This document shows positions 37,973 to 49,992 of a stretch of 64,000 nt of DNA, one piece after another. The DNA is from Eonycteris spelaea. Lineage: Eukaryota; Chordata; Mammalia; Chiroptera; Pteropodidae. The stretch is from the NCBI GenBank assembly GCA_003508835.1, contig PUFA01000166.1, positions 2,280,001 through 2,344,000 on the forward strand. Direction: 5' to 3'. Position 1 is the first letter of the stretch. Every line of letters begins with the position of its first letter. Made by a program: the position numbers and the translations under genes. The notes under the pieces are model-generated. The model searched no databases. It was not told the origin of the DNA and saw only the letters and a list, made by a program, of their open reading frames with translations.

Positions 37973-38000
37973 TTTTGTTTGTTTGTTTGTTTGTTTGTTT
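37973..38000. repeat. (TTTG)n microsatellite
   Basis: About six TTTG units directly after the antisense L1. Confidence 0.9.
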
Positions 38001-39015
38001 AATTTCCACTCTTCTCTTTTGGTGTCCCATGCCAGTTAGCATTTTGTGTTGGTGACATATGTCATAAATGTTCACATGTCATAAATCACGTACCAGATTC
38101 ACTTTCTTTTATGTTTCACGAGTAAATATGCTGATGCATCTTATCAAAGAGGGGAGATGGAAAGAATCCTTTTTCTCAGCCTGGCCGTACCACCATGATG
38201 ACGTAGCAGGATCCACTCACCAGTCCCAAGGGCTCCTCGGGGGTTGAGGAGTCATTTCTGTATCCCCGTTTATTTGAGATAGGAACACTTTTCTGTTAGC
38301 CACAGAAGCAGCTCTATAAGGAGTACCCCTCACATACTCCATCAAAAAGGAAGTGATTAGAAAGGCTTGTACCTATCCATGAAAATTCACTTCCATTCCA
38401 CAGTGCTGCAAATGATCTTTGAATACCTGAAATGTGCCAGATATGTGCTCAGCAACAGGAGAGCAAGAGAGTGTGTGGAGTGGCCTCCCAGTTTAGTGAG
38501 GAGCCTATAGGTATCCCCCTCATTCCCTTCAAAGGATAGATGAGACTGTCTCGCACAAGGATACTTAAAAAGCTATCACAGAGTATTCTGGTGTGCTTTG
38601 ACAATGGTGGATTTCAATTAGGTAGGTTCTGTAACTAAATGATTTATGGTAACTATAAGTGAAAGAATACAAAATTATGAATTCAAAATGAAGTATCTTT
38701 TGAAAGAGTTCAGTGCAATTGCGGTATGAGTGTGTGTGTGTGTGCACTGCTGAAGCATAAACTTTATTAATCTCATAGAAAACCAGCTTCTGGATTTGAG
38801 GAGTATTAAAAAGATTTTTACCCTCAAATCTCTCCCTCAATAGTTTTGTTATGAGCCTAAAGTTTCTATCATTACTTTCTTTCCACAGTGAAGAAATTAA
38901 AAGGCATGGTGATATTGGAAATTTGGGGGTGCCGGAAAACATTTAAGCCCATACCATCTTCAATGATCCAGGGCCTGTGAAGGCTATGGTGGCAAGGATC
39001 AGGACTACAGGATAA
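38001..39015. other. Unique sequence
   Basis: Contains an L2-like remnant at about 38400-38520 ('gaatacctgaaatgtgccagat') and a short (TG)n at 38729-38742. The 125-codon minus ORF at 38565-38942 spans the TG run (read as HTHTH) and has no known domain. Confidence 0.4.
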
Positions 39016-39019
39016 ATAA

Positions 39020-39260
39020 GGTTTTTAAAAATACCATGTTTATTGTAGAAAGTTTGGAAAGGCACAAAGAGAAAAACAAATTCACCTATTGTTTACCACC
39101 CAGAGATAATCACTGTCAACATTTTGTTGAATATCTTCCTAGTCTGTTTTACATAGCCTCATATGTGTAATCTGCTTTGTTTTTTCTCTACAAAAGGGTA
39201 TTCAGGAACATTTCTGGACCGTGCATTTTATAAACACATACTTAAACATTTTAAGACTTT
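39020..39260 (-). repeat. Ancient L1-like repeat, antisense
   Basis: 'ttgtttaccacccagagataatcactgtcaacattttg' and 'tcttcctagtctgttttaca' are a recurrent word series in old mammalian L1 3' ends. The subfamily is not assigned. Confidence 0.55.
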
Positions 39261-39343
39261 TTTTTCTTATGAAAAGGAAAAATATTATATCCAAACTACT
39301 TTTGAACTGATTCTCAAAGTCAGATGGGTCTCAGGATGAATAA

Positions 39344-39402
39344 ATACATACATACATACATACATACATACACATACATACATACATACATACATACATG
39401 CA
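39344..39402. repeat. (CATA)n microsatellite
   Basis: About 14 CATA units with one interruption. Confidence 0.95.
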
Positions 39403-39589
39403 TAGTGATTGCTGCCACCTAGAGGAAAAATACAAAAAAAATGGGATATTAAGATGTTTGATGTGTTAATCTGAGATATTTAGAGGGCTAATATTAAAAA
39501 AATTTCTTCCTTTTGCCAGATTGGTTTTTCCCCTCTATTAAAAAATATTATTCATTTGAATGAGTAATGAATTTACTAGCATAAAAATT

Positions 39590-40085
39590 TTAATGACAAA
39601 ATGGTATATAGTGAAAAGTAGGTATCCTACTTATCCTGCCCTCCTGACCAGTTTTCCTCCATAGAATCAATTACTATTATCAGCTTCTTGTATATCTCTC
39701 CAGAGATGGTCTATACATACACAAGGATCAATGTTTGTGCATGAGAGTACATATTGATACATACATACATTTATTCCCCCTATGCTGATCCCAAGCGGTA
39801 GTATATTGAGCCCACTATTTTCCATTTTGTTTTTGTTTGAGTGTTTTGTTTCTACTCTCTGGAGATAATTCATGTCAACAATTATTGGGTTTGCTTTTTT
39901 TTTTTTAGTGCTTGCATCACACTCCATTTAACCACGATATGTTTAATCATATCCAACTAATGGATTTTTAAGTTGTTTCTGTTTTTGCTATTTCTAGTTC
40001 AGTGATGGGGTCATCTTTGTATATAAATCTTTGTACATGTGTCAAAAATATATATAAGCTACAATCCTAGAAAGGAAATTGTCGA
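39590..40085 (-). repeat. Ancient L1-like repeat, antisense
   Basis: 'ttgcatcacactccatttaacca', 'taatggatttttaagttgtttctg' and 'atccagtaatgg'-like words with 'tctttgtacatgtgtc' follow the reversed old L1 3' end. It is diverged. Confidence 0.55.
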
Positions 40086-40540
40086 AATTTTTGATTTCTT
40101 ATCCAACTCTAGCCCTCTCCACTTCCCTCCCTCTTTTTCCCAGTGAAGTTATATTAAATGTCTAGTTAAGTCAAAAGTCAGTGTTTACGTGGCATTCAAG
40201 TATTATTCACCACTAAACCAAATGGTATATTATAATCATACCTTCTTCCTGTATAACCTTCTGCTTTTCCTGGCTTTAATAATTGCTAATCTCTCTCACC
40301 CTTGCCCAAATTGCTCAGTTTTCCACGTGTCACCACAATATTTTTTCCAAATGATTCAACATATTTAGCAAATTCTTAGTAATAACTTCCTCCCAAATTC
40401 TCAAACACACTAAACAATCTACCAGATCTATTTTCCTCCTCAGATGTTTCCCTTTCACTCTTCCACAGGCCTCTGTTCTTGGAATGGTTGCTTGCCAAGC
40501 GTGGTGGATGTCTGGCATCCTAGGACTTCTCCTTTGCCAC
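40086..40540. other. Unique sequence
   Basis: No gene or clear repeat is seen. Confidence 0.35.
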
Positions 40541-40544
40541 TCTC

Positions 40545-40925
40545 CTGAGTGTATCTCTGTGTGTTTGTTTCTTTGTTTGTTTTTGTCTTTCTGGATTCCA
40601 TGTCTTTGCTGTTTACTCAACAGTGTGTTGAATCGTGCTCTTTGGTAGCTTGCTACTGACTGTGGTAGGCAAATTGAGATTTTGCTTGTCCGAAAATGTC
40701 TCTTTATGCTTGTTGAGAGTTTGGTTGGATATAAACTTTTCAGTTACAAGATATTTCATATCAGAATCTTGAGGGCATTGCTATATATTATTTTCTAGTA
40801 TTCTGTATTACCATTGAAAGGTCTAATGCCAGTCAGATTGCTGATCCTTAATCCATTATGTGATCTGGTTTTTCGTTCTGGAAGCTTTTAGGATCTTCTC
40901 TTTGTTCCCAGTGTTCTGAAATGTT
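40545..40925 (-). repeat. Ancient LINE-like repeat
   Basis: 'ttggttggatataaacttttcag', 'tcttgagggcattgctatatatt', 'ggaagcttttaggatcttctctttg' and 'ccagtgttctgaaatg' are a recurrent series in old mammalian LINE copies read in antisense. Confidence 0.6.
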
Positions 40926-41500
40926 AGAGCGAAGTGCCTTAGAGAGTGTGGTGGAGACTGCTATCAGGCCATCAAAATTCGTGTCTTTCTCCCACGGTGC
41001 AGAGTATTTGTGGGGAAGCCTGTGCCTGGCACTGCGCGGCCTCTCCCAGCTCCTTTGCTTTCAGAAAAAAACAAGTGGAAGGAATGTGAGTAGAACTGAT
41101 GTGTTGGCTCACATGGTGGTAGGATCAAGGAAATAGACTGCGTGTAGGGGTAAGAAACAGGGAAACACCTAGAACTTGGCTGACTAGTGTCGATGACTGT
41201 CTGTGTTCCTACTTTCACTTTCCATCCTGTTTCAGCCCTGCTCCTCGCTCCTGCCTCTGCTTGGACCTTGGCGATCCGGAGTCTGACCTTTCTGGGAGAA
41301 AAAGACTTATGTCTTGTTCACATCCCTTACTCAAAGCTCTCAGGTTGCAATTTTCTCAACTGTGGTAAGTTGTCTCCCATTCAATCATTGTGCATCTTCC
41401 AAGAATTTATCAAAATCCTTTTTCTGCTGTTCTTTTTAAATTTATGAATTATATCAGTTCCCACCTTAACTGTTAATTTGGTGGAGTTTGGGTAGATTTG
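40926..41500. other. Unique sequence
   Basis: No gene is seen. ORFs on both strands (40921-41447) overlap and are not supported. Confidence 0.4.
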
Positions 41501-41502
41501 TA

Positions 41503-41957
41503 GTATATCAGTTTCCTGGGGATGCTATGACAAATCATATGTATTTTCAAACATTTCTGGAGGCCAGAAGTCTGAAATCAGTTTCACTGGACTGAAGTCA
41601 AGGTGTTGGCAGGGCCCATTCCCCACGTAGGCTTTAGGGGATAGTCTGTTCCTTACATCTTTCAGCGTCGATTGGCTGTCAGCATTCCTTGGCTTGTGGC
41701 TATATTACTCCCATATCTCCTCTGTGACACATGGCCTTCTTTTCTGTCTGTGTCACATCTCCTTCTGTCTTTCTTTTCTACAAAGATGCTTATTGTTGCA
41801 TTTAGGGCCCATTCAGAGAATCCAGGATAATCTCACAATTTCAAGGGCCTTAACTTAATCTCATCTGCAAAGTCTTTGTCATATAAAATAACATTCACAA
41901 ATTCCAGGGATTAGGACAAGAATATATTTTGGGGAGCAATTCTTTAGCCTACTACAG
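41503..41957 (-). mobile_element. MLT1-type LTR (ERVL-MaLR), antisense
   Basis: 'tatcagtttcctggggatgctatgacaaat', 'ttctggaggccagaagtctgaaatcag', 'ttccttggcttgtggct', 'tttagggcccattcagagaatccaggataatctc' and 'ttagcctactaca' are the reverse of an MLT1 LTR. Confidence 0.85.
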
Positions 41958-43640
41958 AGATAGAAGATAAAAGAGTATGGTCAATCTACCATATTTAATG
42001 GGAGTCCTATCTATATTTTCTTCTTGTACCTTTAGATTTTCTTCTATACTTTTAAATATTTGATTCAGTTGGGATCTGTTTTGGAATAGAGCTTCCCTAT
42101 CATCCCATACACTAATTATGAAATATTTTATCTTTTTCCCAAAAAGATGAAACAAGGGTGACTAACTCCTAAAAGAAAAAAATTAAGACACACATTTTCC
42201 TATAATAAGTACAAAAATATTTTTACAAAAGAAAGTAAAACAAATAAGTATAATTTTGGAGACATTTCCTTTGCTCACTTTGGATTCTGGAGAGTGTGAA
42301 TGACATGCCCACCTCTGCATGGAGAACAGAAAGCCCCTTCTTCAAGGTCGTACCTCATCTAATGAGAACACCCAGCCATGGTGGCAGAATGCAATATTAT
42401 GGGCATTAGCATTATTCCATCAGACAAACAACAGCAGGAGAACTGTGTAGGGTAGGAATGATACCCTCACAATCCTCTGGTCTTACAAGGAATGACAAGC
42501 TTTGAGGCCTGCAAGCCTGTCATTGCAATGCGTGCAGTGGATTCTACGAAAACAAAGCAAGCGAGGTCTCTAGTCAGACCTCCCAGGGACCACAAGCCTG
42601 ACTGCTCCTCAACTGAACCTGAAAAAGTGCAAAATATTTAAGTTTTCACCCCATTTCATGCACGCCCCTAGGCAAACAGCCAACTGTCTCCATGAGAGTT
42701 TCTGTGCAGGCTGTGAATAAAAATTTTTCTAGCTCAGCTTTCTTTTTAATTATTTAAGGGACGTTTAGAGTATGCCAGGGTAATTGTTTTGCTTTAAAGC
42801 ACTGTAATTTAGTTCCTTTCTGGACTTTGTATGTATGAGTCACTTTTTGCAGCAGTGCTAGGAGATGCAAACAGAAGAATGTTGTTTCTGAAAATTTGAG
42901 ATTTCAAGCAAGATCTTTCATTTCTAGTTGCTTGTTAGTTTTATTCTCAATTGTGAATTTTATATTATTTAAAGAATGTCAGAATTTGAATGACATTTTT
43001 TTTTGTCCCAAGTACCATGTAACAAGCTGTTTCTCAATTTCACAACTATTTATTTTATATATGGGTCATTATATATAGTTTTGTTCTCCATTCCTGAATG
43101 TTTGTCTCTCACTCACATAGATGGATGTATCTCTTGGATTCTAGATCTTTCTTTATGGGTCATCTAGATTTTTGTGTATTCTCTTTCATTACTTGTCATA
43201 CCTTCTAAGTGTCCCTCCTTGTCTAAATTTGACTATCTTCTACTTGTCTAATATCAGATCTTCCTTTTTCTAACATAATTATTTTTGTTTAGAGTGTGCC
43301 TAAAGAGCAAGGAAAGGAGATGGTAAGTTGAAAGGAAATATGAACTGTGAAATAAGAAAAAAGAGTAGAGGACAGTATGAAAAGAAGAGGTAGTGGATCT
43401 TAAATACCTTGTCTTCTCCTTCTTTGAAATCGGACACAATATCAGAAACACCTTTAATTTTGAAATATATTGAATGTCTGGCACATGAGCAAATGTATGA
43501 GCAGTAACAAAAGTTAGGGCCACAGATACTTTTCATGCATTTCCTATTTTTTGCCCATAGCTTTCTTGTGAAAACCTTAGTATAATGCCATATTACTTGG
43601 TTTGCAAAATGTTTATTTGTGTACAAAGTTGTTAAGGTGA
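41958..43640. other. Unique sequence
   Basis: No gene is seen. The 42260-42740 part is less AT-rich and free of repeats I recognise. Minus ORFs at 43254-43677 lack motifs. Confidence 0.4.
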
Positions 43641-43644
43641 GAAC

Positions 43645-43825
43645 AGTAATTTTAGAATCAGAAAGACTTGATTTCAATTCTCAACTTTGTTATGCTACCT
43701 TGGACAAATTATATCACCTTCTTAAGCTTTATCTTTTTCATAGTAAACATTTATCTCATGAGAGATACAAAAGAAAAAATATATGAAAACCTTGGGATAG
43801 TTTCTGGCACTTCAAACAGCCCAGA
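43645..43825 (+). repeat. MIR SINE
   Basis: 'agaatcagaaagacttgatttcaattctcaactttg', 'taccttggacaaattat' and 'gatagtttctggcac' are in MIR order. Confidence 0.65.
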
Positions 43826-43834
43826 TTATCAATC

Positions 43835-44190
43835 ACTTCATTGAAAAAATATTTTTTGAATGTTTGCCATGTGCTAGACTATCTGCTGTGTGCTGAGGAT
43901 ACTGTGGTCAACATGACAGATAAGATCTCTGCCCTTATGGAGCTTATTGTCTAGTAGAAGGAGCAGATACAGATAAGCAAATCAATTAAAGAACTACAGG
44001 TGCTGATTACTCCTCAAAGGAAATAAACAGGGTATGTGACCTGGAACAGCATGGAAGGTCTATTGTGGCTGGGGAAAACACAAAAGGCTTCATCACAGCC
44101 TGAAGGATAAGAATGAGACAGCAGTGCTAAGAGCTGTTTAAGGCAGAGGCAATTGGGTCACTGGCTTAGAGAGAAATTGGATTCTACCCA
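43835..44190 (-). repeat. L2-like 3' end, antisense
   Basis: 'tttgccatgtgctagactatctgctgtgtgctgaggatac', 'tgcccttatggagcttattgtctagtag' and 'gataagcaaatcaattaa' are the reversed L2 3' end. Confidence 0.7.
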
Positions 44191-44729
44191 CTGCCAGAGG
44201 CCAGAAGTGCAAGGTTCCTCCTTGTCTTCTTGTGCCACGTGTCCTCCTATGACTCTGGCCCCGGAGAATAGCCTCAGATGGTGCCTATGACTTTTCATCC
44301 TCATCAACCTCTTTATGCAACTTAAATACAGTGGTAACCATCATAATTGCCTCCTTGAATACACCCTAAACTCCTTTCTTCATCTCATAATACTTTATAT
44401 TCAATTGGCCGTACTCCTACCTTGTTGAATCCAACTGTCCACCGTACTCCTGGAGCGTCTGCATCCATGCAGTGTAGTGGAAGAATAGCATGCAATCTCA
44501 TTGACTGGTCTCTGTTTAACTTTATTGAAGTCCTTGAATTTACAGAAAAGTCAGTTTTCTGAGATTTTCTTGGTCCTTCTCTCCTTCACTCATCTCATTT
44601 TCGGTTCATGAAGAGAAGGGATGGAACATAAGGATCTCTGCCTGCCCCCACCAGCTGGGTAAGAGAGGGGCAGCCTTATGAGTCCAAGCCCACTTAACCC
44701 CAGTTCCCCTTCCTGCCACTCTCTCTTCA
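44191..44729. other. Unique sequence
   Basis: No gene or clear repeat is seen. Confidence 0.4.
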
Positions 44730-44733
44730 CCTA

Positions 44734-45127
44734 TGTAATGGCTGGAAAATGACTGCTAGAAATTTTTTACTTGCAGGAAAATTACTGCTTGGCTGTGCCC
44801 ATGAGAACATGGCTATGTCCATGGGAACATAGGCTGTTACCAATAGGAACATAACATTCTAAACAAGCCTTCTGCTTCTGTACCCCCACTTATGCACCTG
44901 ACCTGGAAGTTGACAGGTAGTGAATAGAAGATAGCCCTTTGTGTTTAGACAGAATGAAGAATGGGATTTTGGGCTTAACACCCCTGTACCTCTACATTTT
45001 GGGGCTGCTTAATTTGGGGTCTGCGTACCCTTGGCAGACCCAGCTGGCTGAATAAAGAGTGTTTCCTATAACTCACTCACTGAGTTCTGGTGGTCCGTGT
45101 GTCTTTCGGGGGCTGGCGGCTACAACA
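44734..45127 (+). mobile_element. Solo ERV LTR with 4-bp target duplication
   Basis: Begins TGTAATGG and ends CTACAACA, flanked by CCTA at 44730-44733 and 45128-45131. It carries a poly(A) signal AATAAA at 45051-45056 followed by a U5-like stretch (TTTCGGGGGCTGGCGGC). The U3 part holds a short repeated motif 'ccatgagaacatggctatgtccatgggaacat'. No internal retroviral sequence flanks it. It is probably a class I (gammaretrovirus-like) solo LTR, and the intact duplication suggests moderate age. Confidence 0.85.
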
Positions 45128-45131
45128 CCTA

Positions 45132-46450
45132 CACTACATTATGTCATTTCGCTCTTTAAAGCATAGCTATTCTTTCTTTTAAAAGGTATCCTTATCCAGC
45201 CAAATCCACAAAACCTTTTCAAAGAATCAAGGGGACAGGAACCACCTTTCATCTTGTACTAATCATCAATTTCTGCTTTTGAGGGTTACCCTGATGATGA
45301 TGTTAGGGAGAGTTCTTTAAAAGTAGTAGAGCACTAAGCACATCTACCAAGTGTAATCCAACATATATAATTAAATAAATTTTATTAGCGTCACAATGAT
45401 CAAATTTTGCAGAAACTAATTATTCATGTATCTGATTATATCAGTCAAAGGTATTTGGGGGAATTACGAGACTTATTTTTAATACATTTACCCCCTTCTC
45501 TCTTAACACACGTGTTCACCATAAAACCACAGCCATATGGCTTTAATTTTAATACAATGATTAGCCTTATAATTTTAATATAATTATTAATGTTTTATTT
45601 CTAATCCAAAGAGTGTCACAAATCTACCTTTATCCCACCAGGTTCCAAAAGTTCAGTCTTGCACATTTGCAAAAGCAAACCTTGGCGTTCAGATTAAAAT
45701 CAGATTTGTTTTCTTTCTGTTATATATTGCTTTGCCCTGCTACTTTATGAGATCATTTCAGCTGCCTTTCCCTTCCCCACCCCAACTGACTGGAGAGAGC
45801 CCTCACTGAATGTCTGATGGACTCTCATGAGCTGGAATTCACAGTGAATTCTCAGTTAAATCCCTCTTTGAGTAATTTTGCAATCTGCCAGACCGTTTTC
45901 CTTCTACTCTGGCTCCATCTATTGGGTGAAAATGACCAATGCTGTCTAAAGTTCTCCATTATGGCTTTTTTACAATCTTCGAATTATGTGGTCATCTAAT
46001 AAATCTTCTCTTAACATTATATTTAGTTTTGACTCTGTCAAGCTCTACTCCTAGACACAAGGAATTTAAGTAGTTTTTGATCATACCTTTTAGACACATT
46101 TTCTTTCTTGAAGGAAAGCTCTGGGGTTCTTAGTAATTACTTTGGCTAGTGAAGGCTTATGGGAGCTGGAGCCTCCTATTCATTTTCACTGATTCTCAAT
46201 TACTGTTTTCAATATGCAAAGTTGCCTTTCTAGAAGACCTTCCATTGATTATTGTTACCTCTATTAGAATCACAAGGACTATTCTTGGTCTTGGGTTCTA
46301 AGTGGACACATTGTATATGTAGCTTTCCAGTCCATTTACCTTCTTACCTCAGGGAAATCTGGTCCACCAGATTATCTACATATTTCTAACTCTTGGAATT
46401 GCATATCTGGCTGTTTCACTTTCCTTCTACTCTCAAATCCAGGGATGAGT
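45132..46450. other. Unique AT-rich sequence
   Basis: No gene or clear repeat is seen. The 60-codon ORF at 45817-45999 is not supported. Confidence 0.4.
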
Positions 46451-46454
46451 ATCT

Positions 46455-47560
46455 TTGGTTTATTAATTCCTTCAATTAATATTTATTAACTGCCTACTAT
46501 GGGCAAAATATTGATTTATTTAAAATAAGAGTATTTAATATACACTTATTGGGAGTATATTAAAATTGCTACCCTCCTGAGAAGTATATACTAGGAGGTA
46601 GGGAATGGTGGATATAGAAACACATTAAATAAGTAAATATGATGTATGTAAAATGGTGATAAGTGCTAGTGAGAACAATAAAGCAAGGAAAAGGACATAG
46701 GGTGGGGGATAGACACTCCTTATTTTACAATTTGTAAAGGCCTTACTAAAAAAGTGACATTTGAAAAGACACCTAAAGAAAATGAGGCAGTGAGGCATGT
46801 GGTAATCTGGGAGGAAAGCATGTAAAAAAATAATATAAAGGGAGCCGCTTTAAAAATTTAGTTGGGGCTGCCATCCCAGAGGAACAGCCTTGAGAGTCTA
46901 ATGCTTCAAACTTTGGAATGTTAAAACAGTACAAACAACCTTGGAGTGGGCCTAAGAAACACTATGTCTCAAAGAACTTTTTGTAAGGATTACATGACTG
47001 CAAATATGACTACCGGACTGATGAGTTTCAGACTGAGGATCAAAAACAGTGTCACTGTGTTATCTGCACTGTGTTCCCCTTCTCTTCTTATAAATATCCC
47101 TTGCATTTGCTCCTAATAGGAACACCATTTGGATTTCTGCCTGAAATGGTGCCTCCTGAATAGCTATTTTTTTTTGGATCTAAAGTAAATGCTAGTTGGC
47201 TCTCACTTTGGCCTTTTATTTTTAGGGTAAGAAACATTTTAGGCAGAGGGAACAGCAAATGAAAAGGCCCTGAGGTAGAAGGTCAATGTGGCTGGAAACG
47301 GACAGGTGAGTGGTAAGAAGTAAGATCAGAGGCAGAAGGGAGAAGATCATGTAGGGTCTTGTAAGCCATTGTAAAGATTATTCTTCTGCATTGAATGAGA
47401 TGGGAAGCCACTTGAGTATCTTGAGCAGAGACATGACATTATATGACTTACATTTTTAAATCAAATTCGTGTTGAGAAGAATCTATAGGAAGAGCAAATG
47501 CAAAAAAAGCAGAGTGAAACCGTTGTTGAGAGAGATCTCTCCTTCTACCCTTCTTTAGTT
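46455..47560 (-). repeat. L2-like element, antisense, first part (split)
   Basis: Reversed L2-like series: 'attaactgcctactatgggc', 'agtgacatttgaaaagacacc', then after an inserted LTR 'ttttaggcagagggaacagcaaatgaaaaggccctgagg', 'gatcatgtagggtcttgtaagccattgtaaag' and 'gggaagccacttgag'. It continues at 49165-49545 and 49993-50450. Confidence 0.65.
46822..47235 (+). mobile_element. LTR-like insertion within the L2-like element
   Basis: The host sequence breaks after 'gaggaaagcat' and resumes at 'ttttaggcagaggg', so about 410 bp were inserted. Inside are a TATA box (CTTATAAATATCCC near 47090) and an LTR-like pyrimidine-rich end. The edges resemble AAGCA/AAACA, a degraded target duplication. Confidence 0.5.
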
Positions 47561-47599
47561 CTTATGGCTGGACAAATAATGAAATAATAAAATAGGCAC

Positions 47600-48498
47600 A
47601 AGACTACATTAATAAGAGAAAAATCAATTTAATCATGCACACAGGAAAATCGCAGTATGATGCTTAGATCATAGTTTAGATCACAAAATGAGGCTCAAAG
47701 AAATGATCGAACCAGGCAACTTTTAAAACTTTTCAGACAAAAAGAAAATAAATTTGTGAGAAATTGATAGGACAAAAAATGTTTGTATTTGTTACAAAGG
47801 AATCTGGTTATAATGGCTATTATCAACAGGACAAGTAATAACAAGTGCTGGAGAGAATGTGGAGAAAAAGGAAACCCTCATCACTGCTGGTGGGACTGCA
47901 AATTGGTACAATCACTATGGAAATCAGTATGGAGGTTTTTCAAAAAAAACTAAGAGTTGATCAACCATACAATCCAGCAATCCCTCTACTGGATATTTAC
48001 CCAAAAGACTTGAAAATATTTATCTGAAAAGATAAATGCACACCAATGTTCATAGCAGCATTATTCACAGTGGCCAGGACATGGAAGTGTCCTACAATAG
48101 ATAATTGGATAAAGAAGATGTGATACATACATACAATAGAATATTACTCAGTGATAACAAGAGATGAAATACTGCCATTTGTGACATGGATGGATCCTGA
48201 GATAATCACGCTAAGTGAAATAAGCCAGACAGAAAAAGTTGAAAATCACGTGATATCAATTATATGTGGGATATAAATTTAAATCAACAAACATGACAAA
48301 CAGAGACTCATGGACATGGACAGTAGACTAGTGGTTCCAGAAGGTAGAGCAGGGAGGTGGATGGGATAAAAGGAGTCAAATATGTGGTGACAGAAAGAAA
48401 TCTAACTATGGGCCATGAATACACAATGCTATATATATATAAGACTTACTATTGAATTGTACACTTGAAACTTATTGGATTTTGTTAATCAATGTTAC
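47600..48498 (+). mobile_element. L1 (ORF2 end and 3' UTR), interrupted at its 3' end
   Basis: 'ggctattatcaacaggacaag', 'gctggagagaatgtggag', 'attcacagtggccaggacatgg', 'agaatattactcagtgat' and 'tggatggatcctgagataatc' are L1 ORF2 words. The 3' UTR reads 'ttgaattgtacacttgaaac' and 'gttaatcaatgttac', where the LTR begins. The tail resumes at 48862. Confidence 0.9.
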
Positions 48499-48861
48499 TG
48501 TTAAGGGTGGAAAATTTTCCAGTAAGCCGGGTTTAAGGATTTACTGTGATTCTGTTAACCAGGGTATGGTAATCTGCTCAACTAAGGGCCAACTTCTGCT
48601 TCTGTAATCTGCTTGCTTGTTTGATGTTAACCAGGGTGTGGTAATCTGCTCAAAGACATGCTAAGGGCCAACTTCTGATTCTGTAATCTGCTTGCTTTAT
48701 GTTAGCCAGAGTGGTTCAAGGCTTTATAAACTGCCTCCTCTGGAAGCTTGGGGCTGATTCTCTGACTCTGCTTGGTAGAGTCAGTCACCGGCTGGCTAAT
48801 AAAGGCTCACAAATTAATCTCAATTGGCTCCGTGGGTCACAGATTTGAATGCTCCACGACA
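48499..48861 (+). mobile_element. Solo ERV LTR inside an L1, with 5-bp target duplication
   Basis: Begins TGTTAAGG and ends CACGACA. GTTAC flanks it on both sides (48494-48498 and 48862-48866), and deleting LTR plus one duplication rejoins the L1 3' end ('caatgttaccataataaatt'). A unit of about 72-75 bp starting TGTTAACCAGGGT is repeated at 48553 and 48625, with a partial third at 48700, as expected for a U3 enhancer repeat. The poly(A) signal AATAAA is at 48798-48803. No retroviral internal region is present. Confidence 0.9.
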
Positions 48862-48905
48862 GTTACCATAATAAATTAAAAAAGAAACAAAAGAAAAGAA
48901 TCTAA
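48862..48905 (+). mobile_element. L1 3' tail, continuation
   Basis: 'gttaccataataaattaaaaaag' is the end of the 47600-48498 L1 with its A-rich tail. Confidence 0.8.
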
Positions 48906-49164
48906 GCAGGATTTGTTTGTGCTTAGGTAAATAAAGGAGTTACAAGGTTTGTTTATACAGGCCTTTTTGATTCTTGATTTTATAACTCTTGCGATGTTTG
49001 TCGCTCAGGCCTCAGGATCAGGGAGGTCACTTACCTCATGGGAGATACATTTCTCCCCATTTAGAGAGATAGAGAAGAGTCACAGAGCTGCTTCTCAAAT
49101 GATTTTAATTTGAAATAATTAATATACTATTGTGGGATATCTTGGGGCGGCCTACCTTGGGCCC
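48906..49164. other. Unassigned sequence
   Basis: No gene or clear repeat is seen between the L1 tail and the resumed L2-like element. Confidence 0.4.
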
Positions 49165-49545
49165 TGGCAATACAATAAGAGGCTACTGCAATAATCTAGG
49201 CAAGAAATAATGGTGGCTGACTACCAGGGTAGTAGCAGATGGAGGGTAAGAATTGGCCTAATTTTAATATAACCTAAGGATAAACTGAGGATTTGCTGAT
49301 GGATTGATTGGATATAGGATGAGAGAGCAAGGCCTGAAGGATGACTGCAAGATTTTTAGCATGTGAAAAACAAGGATAGAGTCACAATTAGCTGTGCAAA
49401 GAAGACCTTGGAAAAAGAAAGGTTCAGGGGTGGAGGTTGATTCGGAAATCATAATTCCATTTAGCATGTTAATTTGAGAAAGCTATTCGACATTCAAGTG
49501 GAGATGCTGAGTAGGTAGTTGAAAATCGGTTTTGGAATTTAAGCT
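49165..49545 (-). repeat. L2-like element, antisense, second part
   Basis: 'ggctactgcaataatctaggcaagaaataatggtggctg', 'gaggatttgctgatggattgattgg' and 'attcaagtggagatgctgagtaggtagttg' continue the series from 47560. Confidence 0.65.
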
Positions 49546-49992
49546 TGTCATGGTGAAAAATGCCCAAACCTGTAGAGAACTTTTATGAGTTTGAGCCAAA
49601 CTGACAATGCAGCAGGAAACAAGATCTCAAATGCTCCAGACAATGACAGTTTTGCGGTTTCTTCGGTACATTCGGAACTAAGAAAGGAATGTAAGGAAGA
49701 TTACGTGAACAAAGGAGATAGCAAGGCAGGGAAACCTCTATGATTGGATTACAGGATAGTTAACAAGATTATGAGCTCTCTTGAGGGTGATTCTGAGGGG
49801 TCTGGAAAAGAGGGTTACTTCTGGCATTTCGAAAGTATGTTAACCTAAATGCACAAGAATAATGGACCCAGGGCTTGCTTAAAAACATTTTACTAAAGAA
49901 GTTATAGTTCGAGGTGTGATTACCCACCATGACCTGCCCAGTTAGGTTACTTTCAGTTACTGAACTTGTATATGTCCCTGTTTTTATCTACA
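49546..49992 (-). mobile_element. Antisense solo LTR, copy A
   Basis: About 447 bp inserted in the L2-like element, beginning TGTCATGG and ending TATCTACA on the plus strand. It shares with 50607-51087 the words 'gagccaaac', 'aagatctcaa', 'gattggattacaggatagttaa' and 'catgacctgcccagttagg'. The poly(A) signal would lie on the minus strand. No clean target duplication remains (AGCT/GTCT). Confidence 0.65.

Noticed and set aside
38565..38942. 125-codon minus ORF
   Set aside because: It spans a TG repeat and shows no motif.
39344..39402. CRISPR-like array
   Set aside because: The repeat is a simple tetranucleotide microsatellite in mammalian DNA, without unique spacers.
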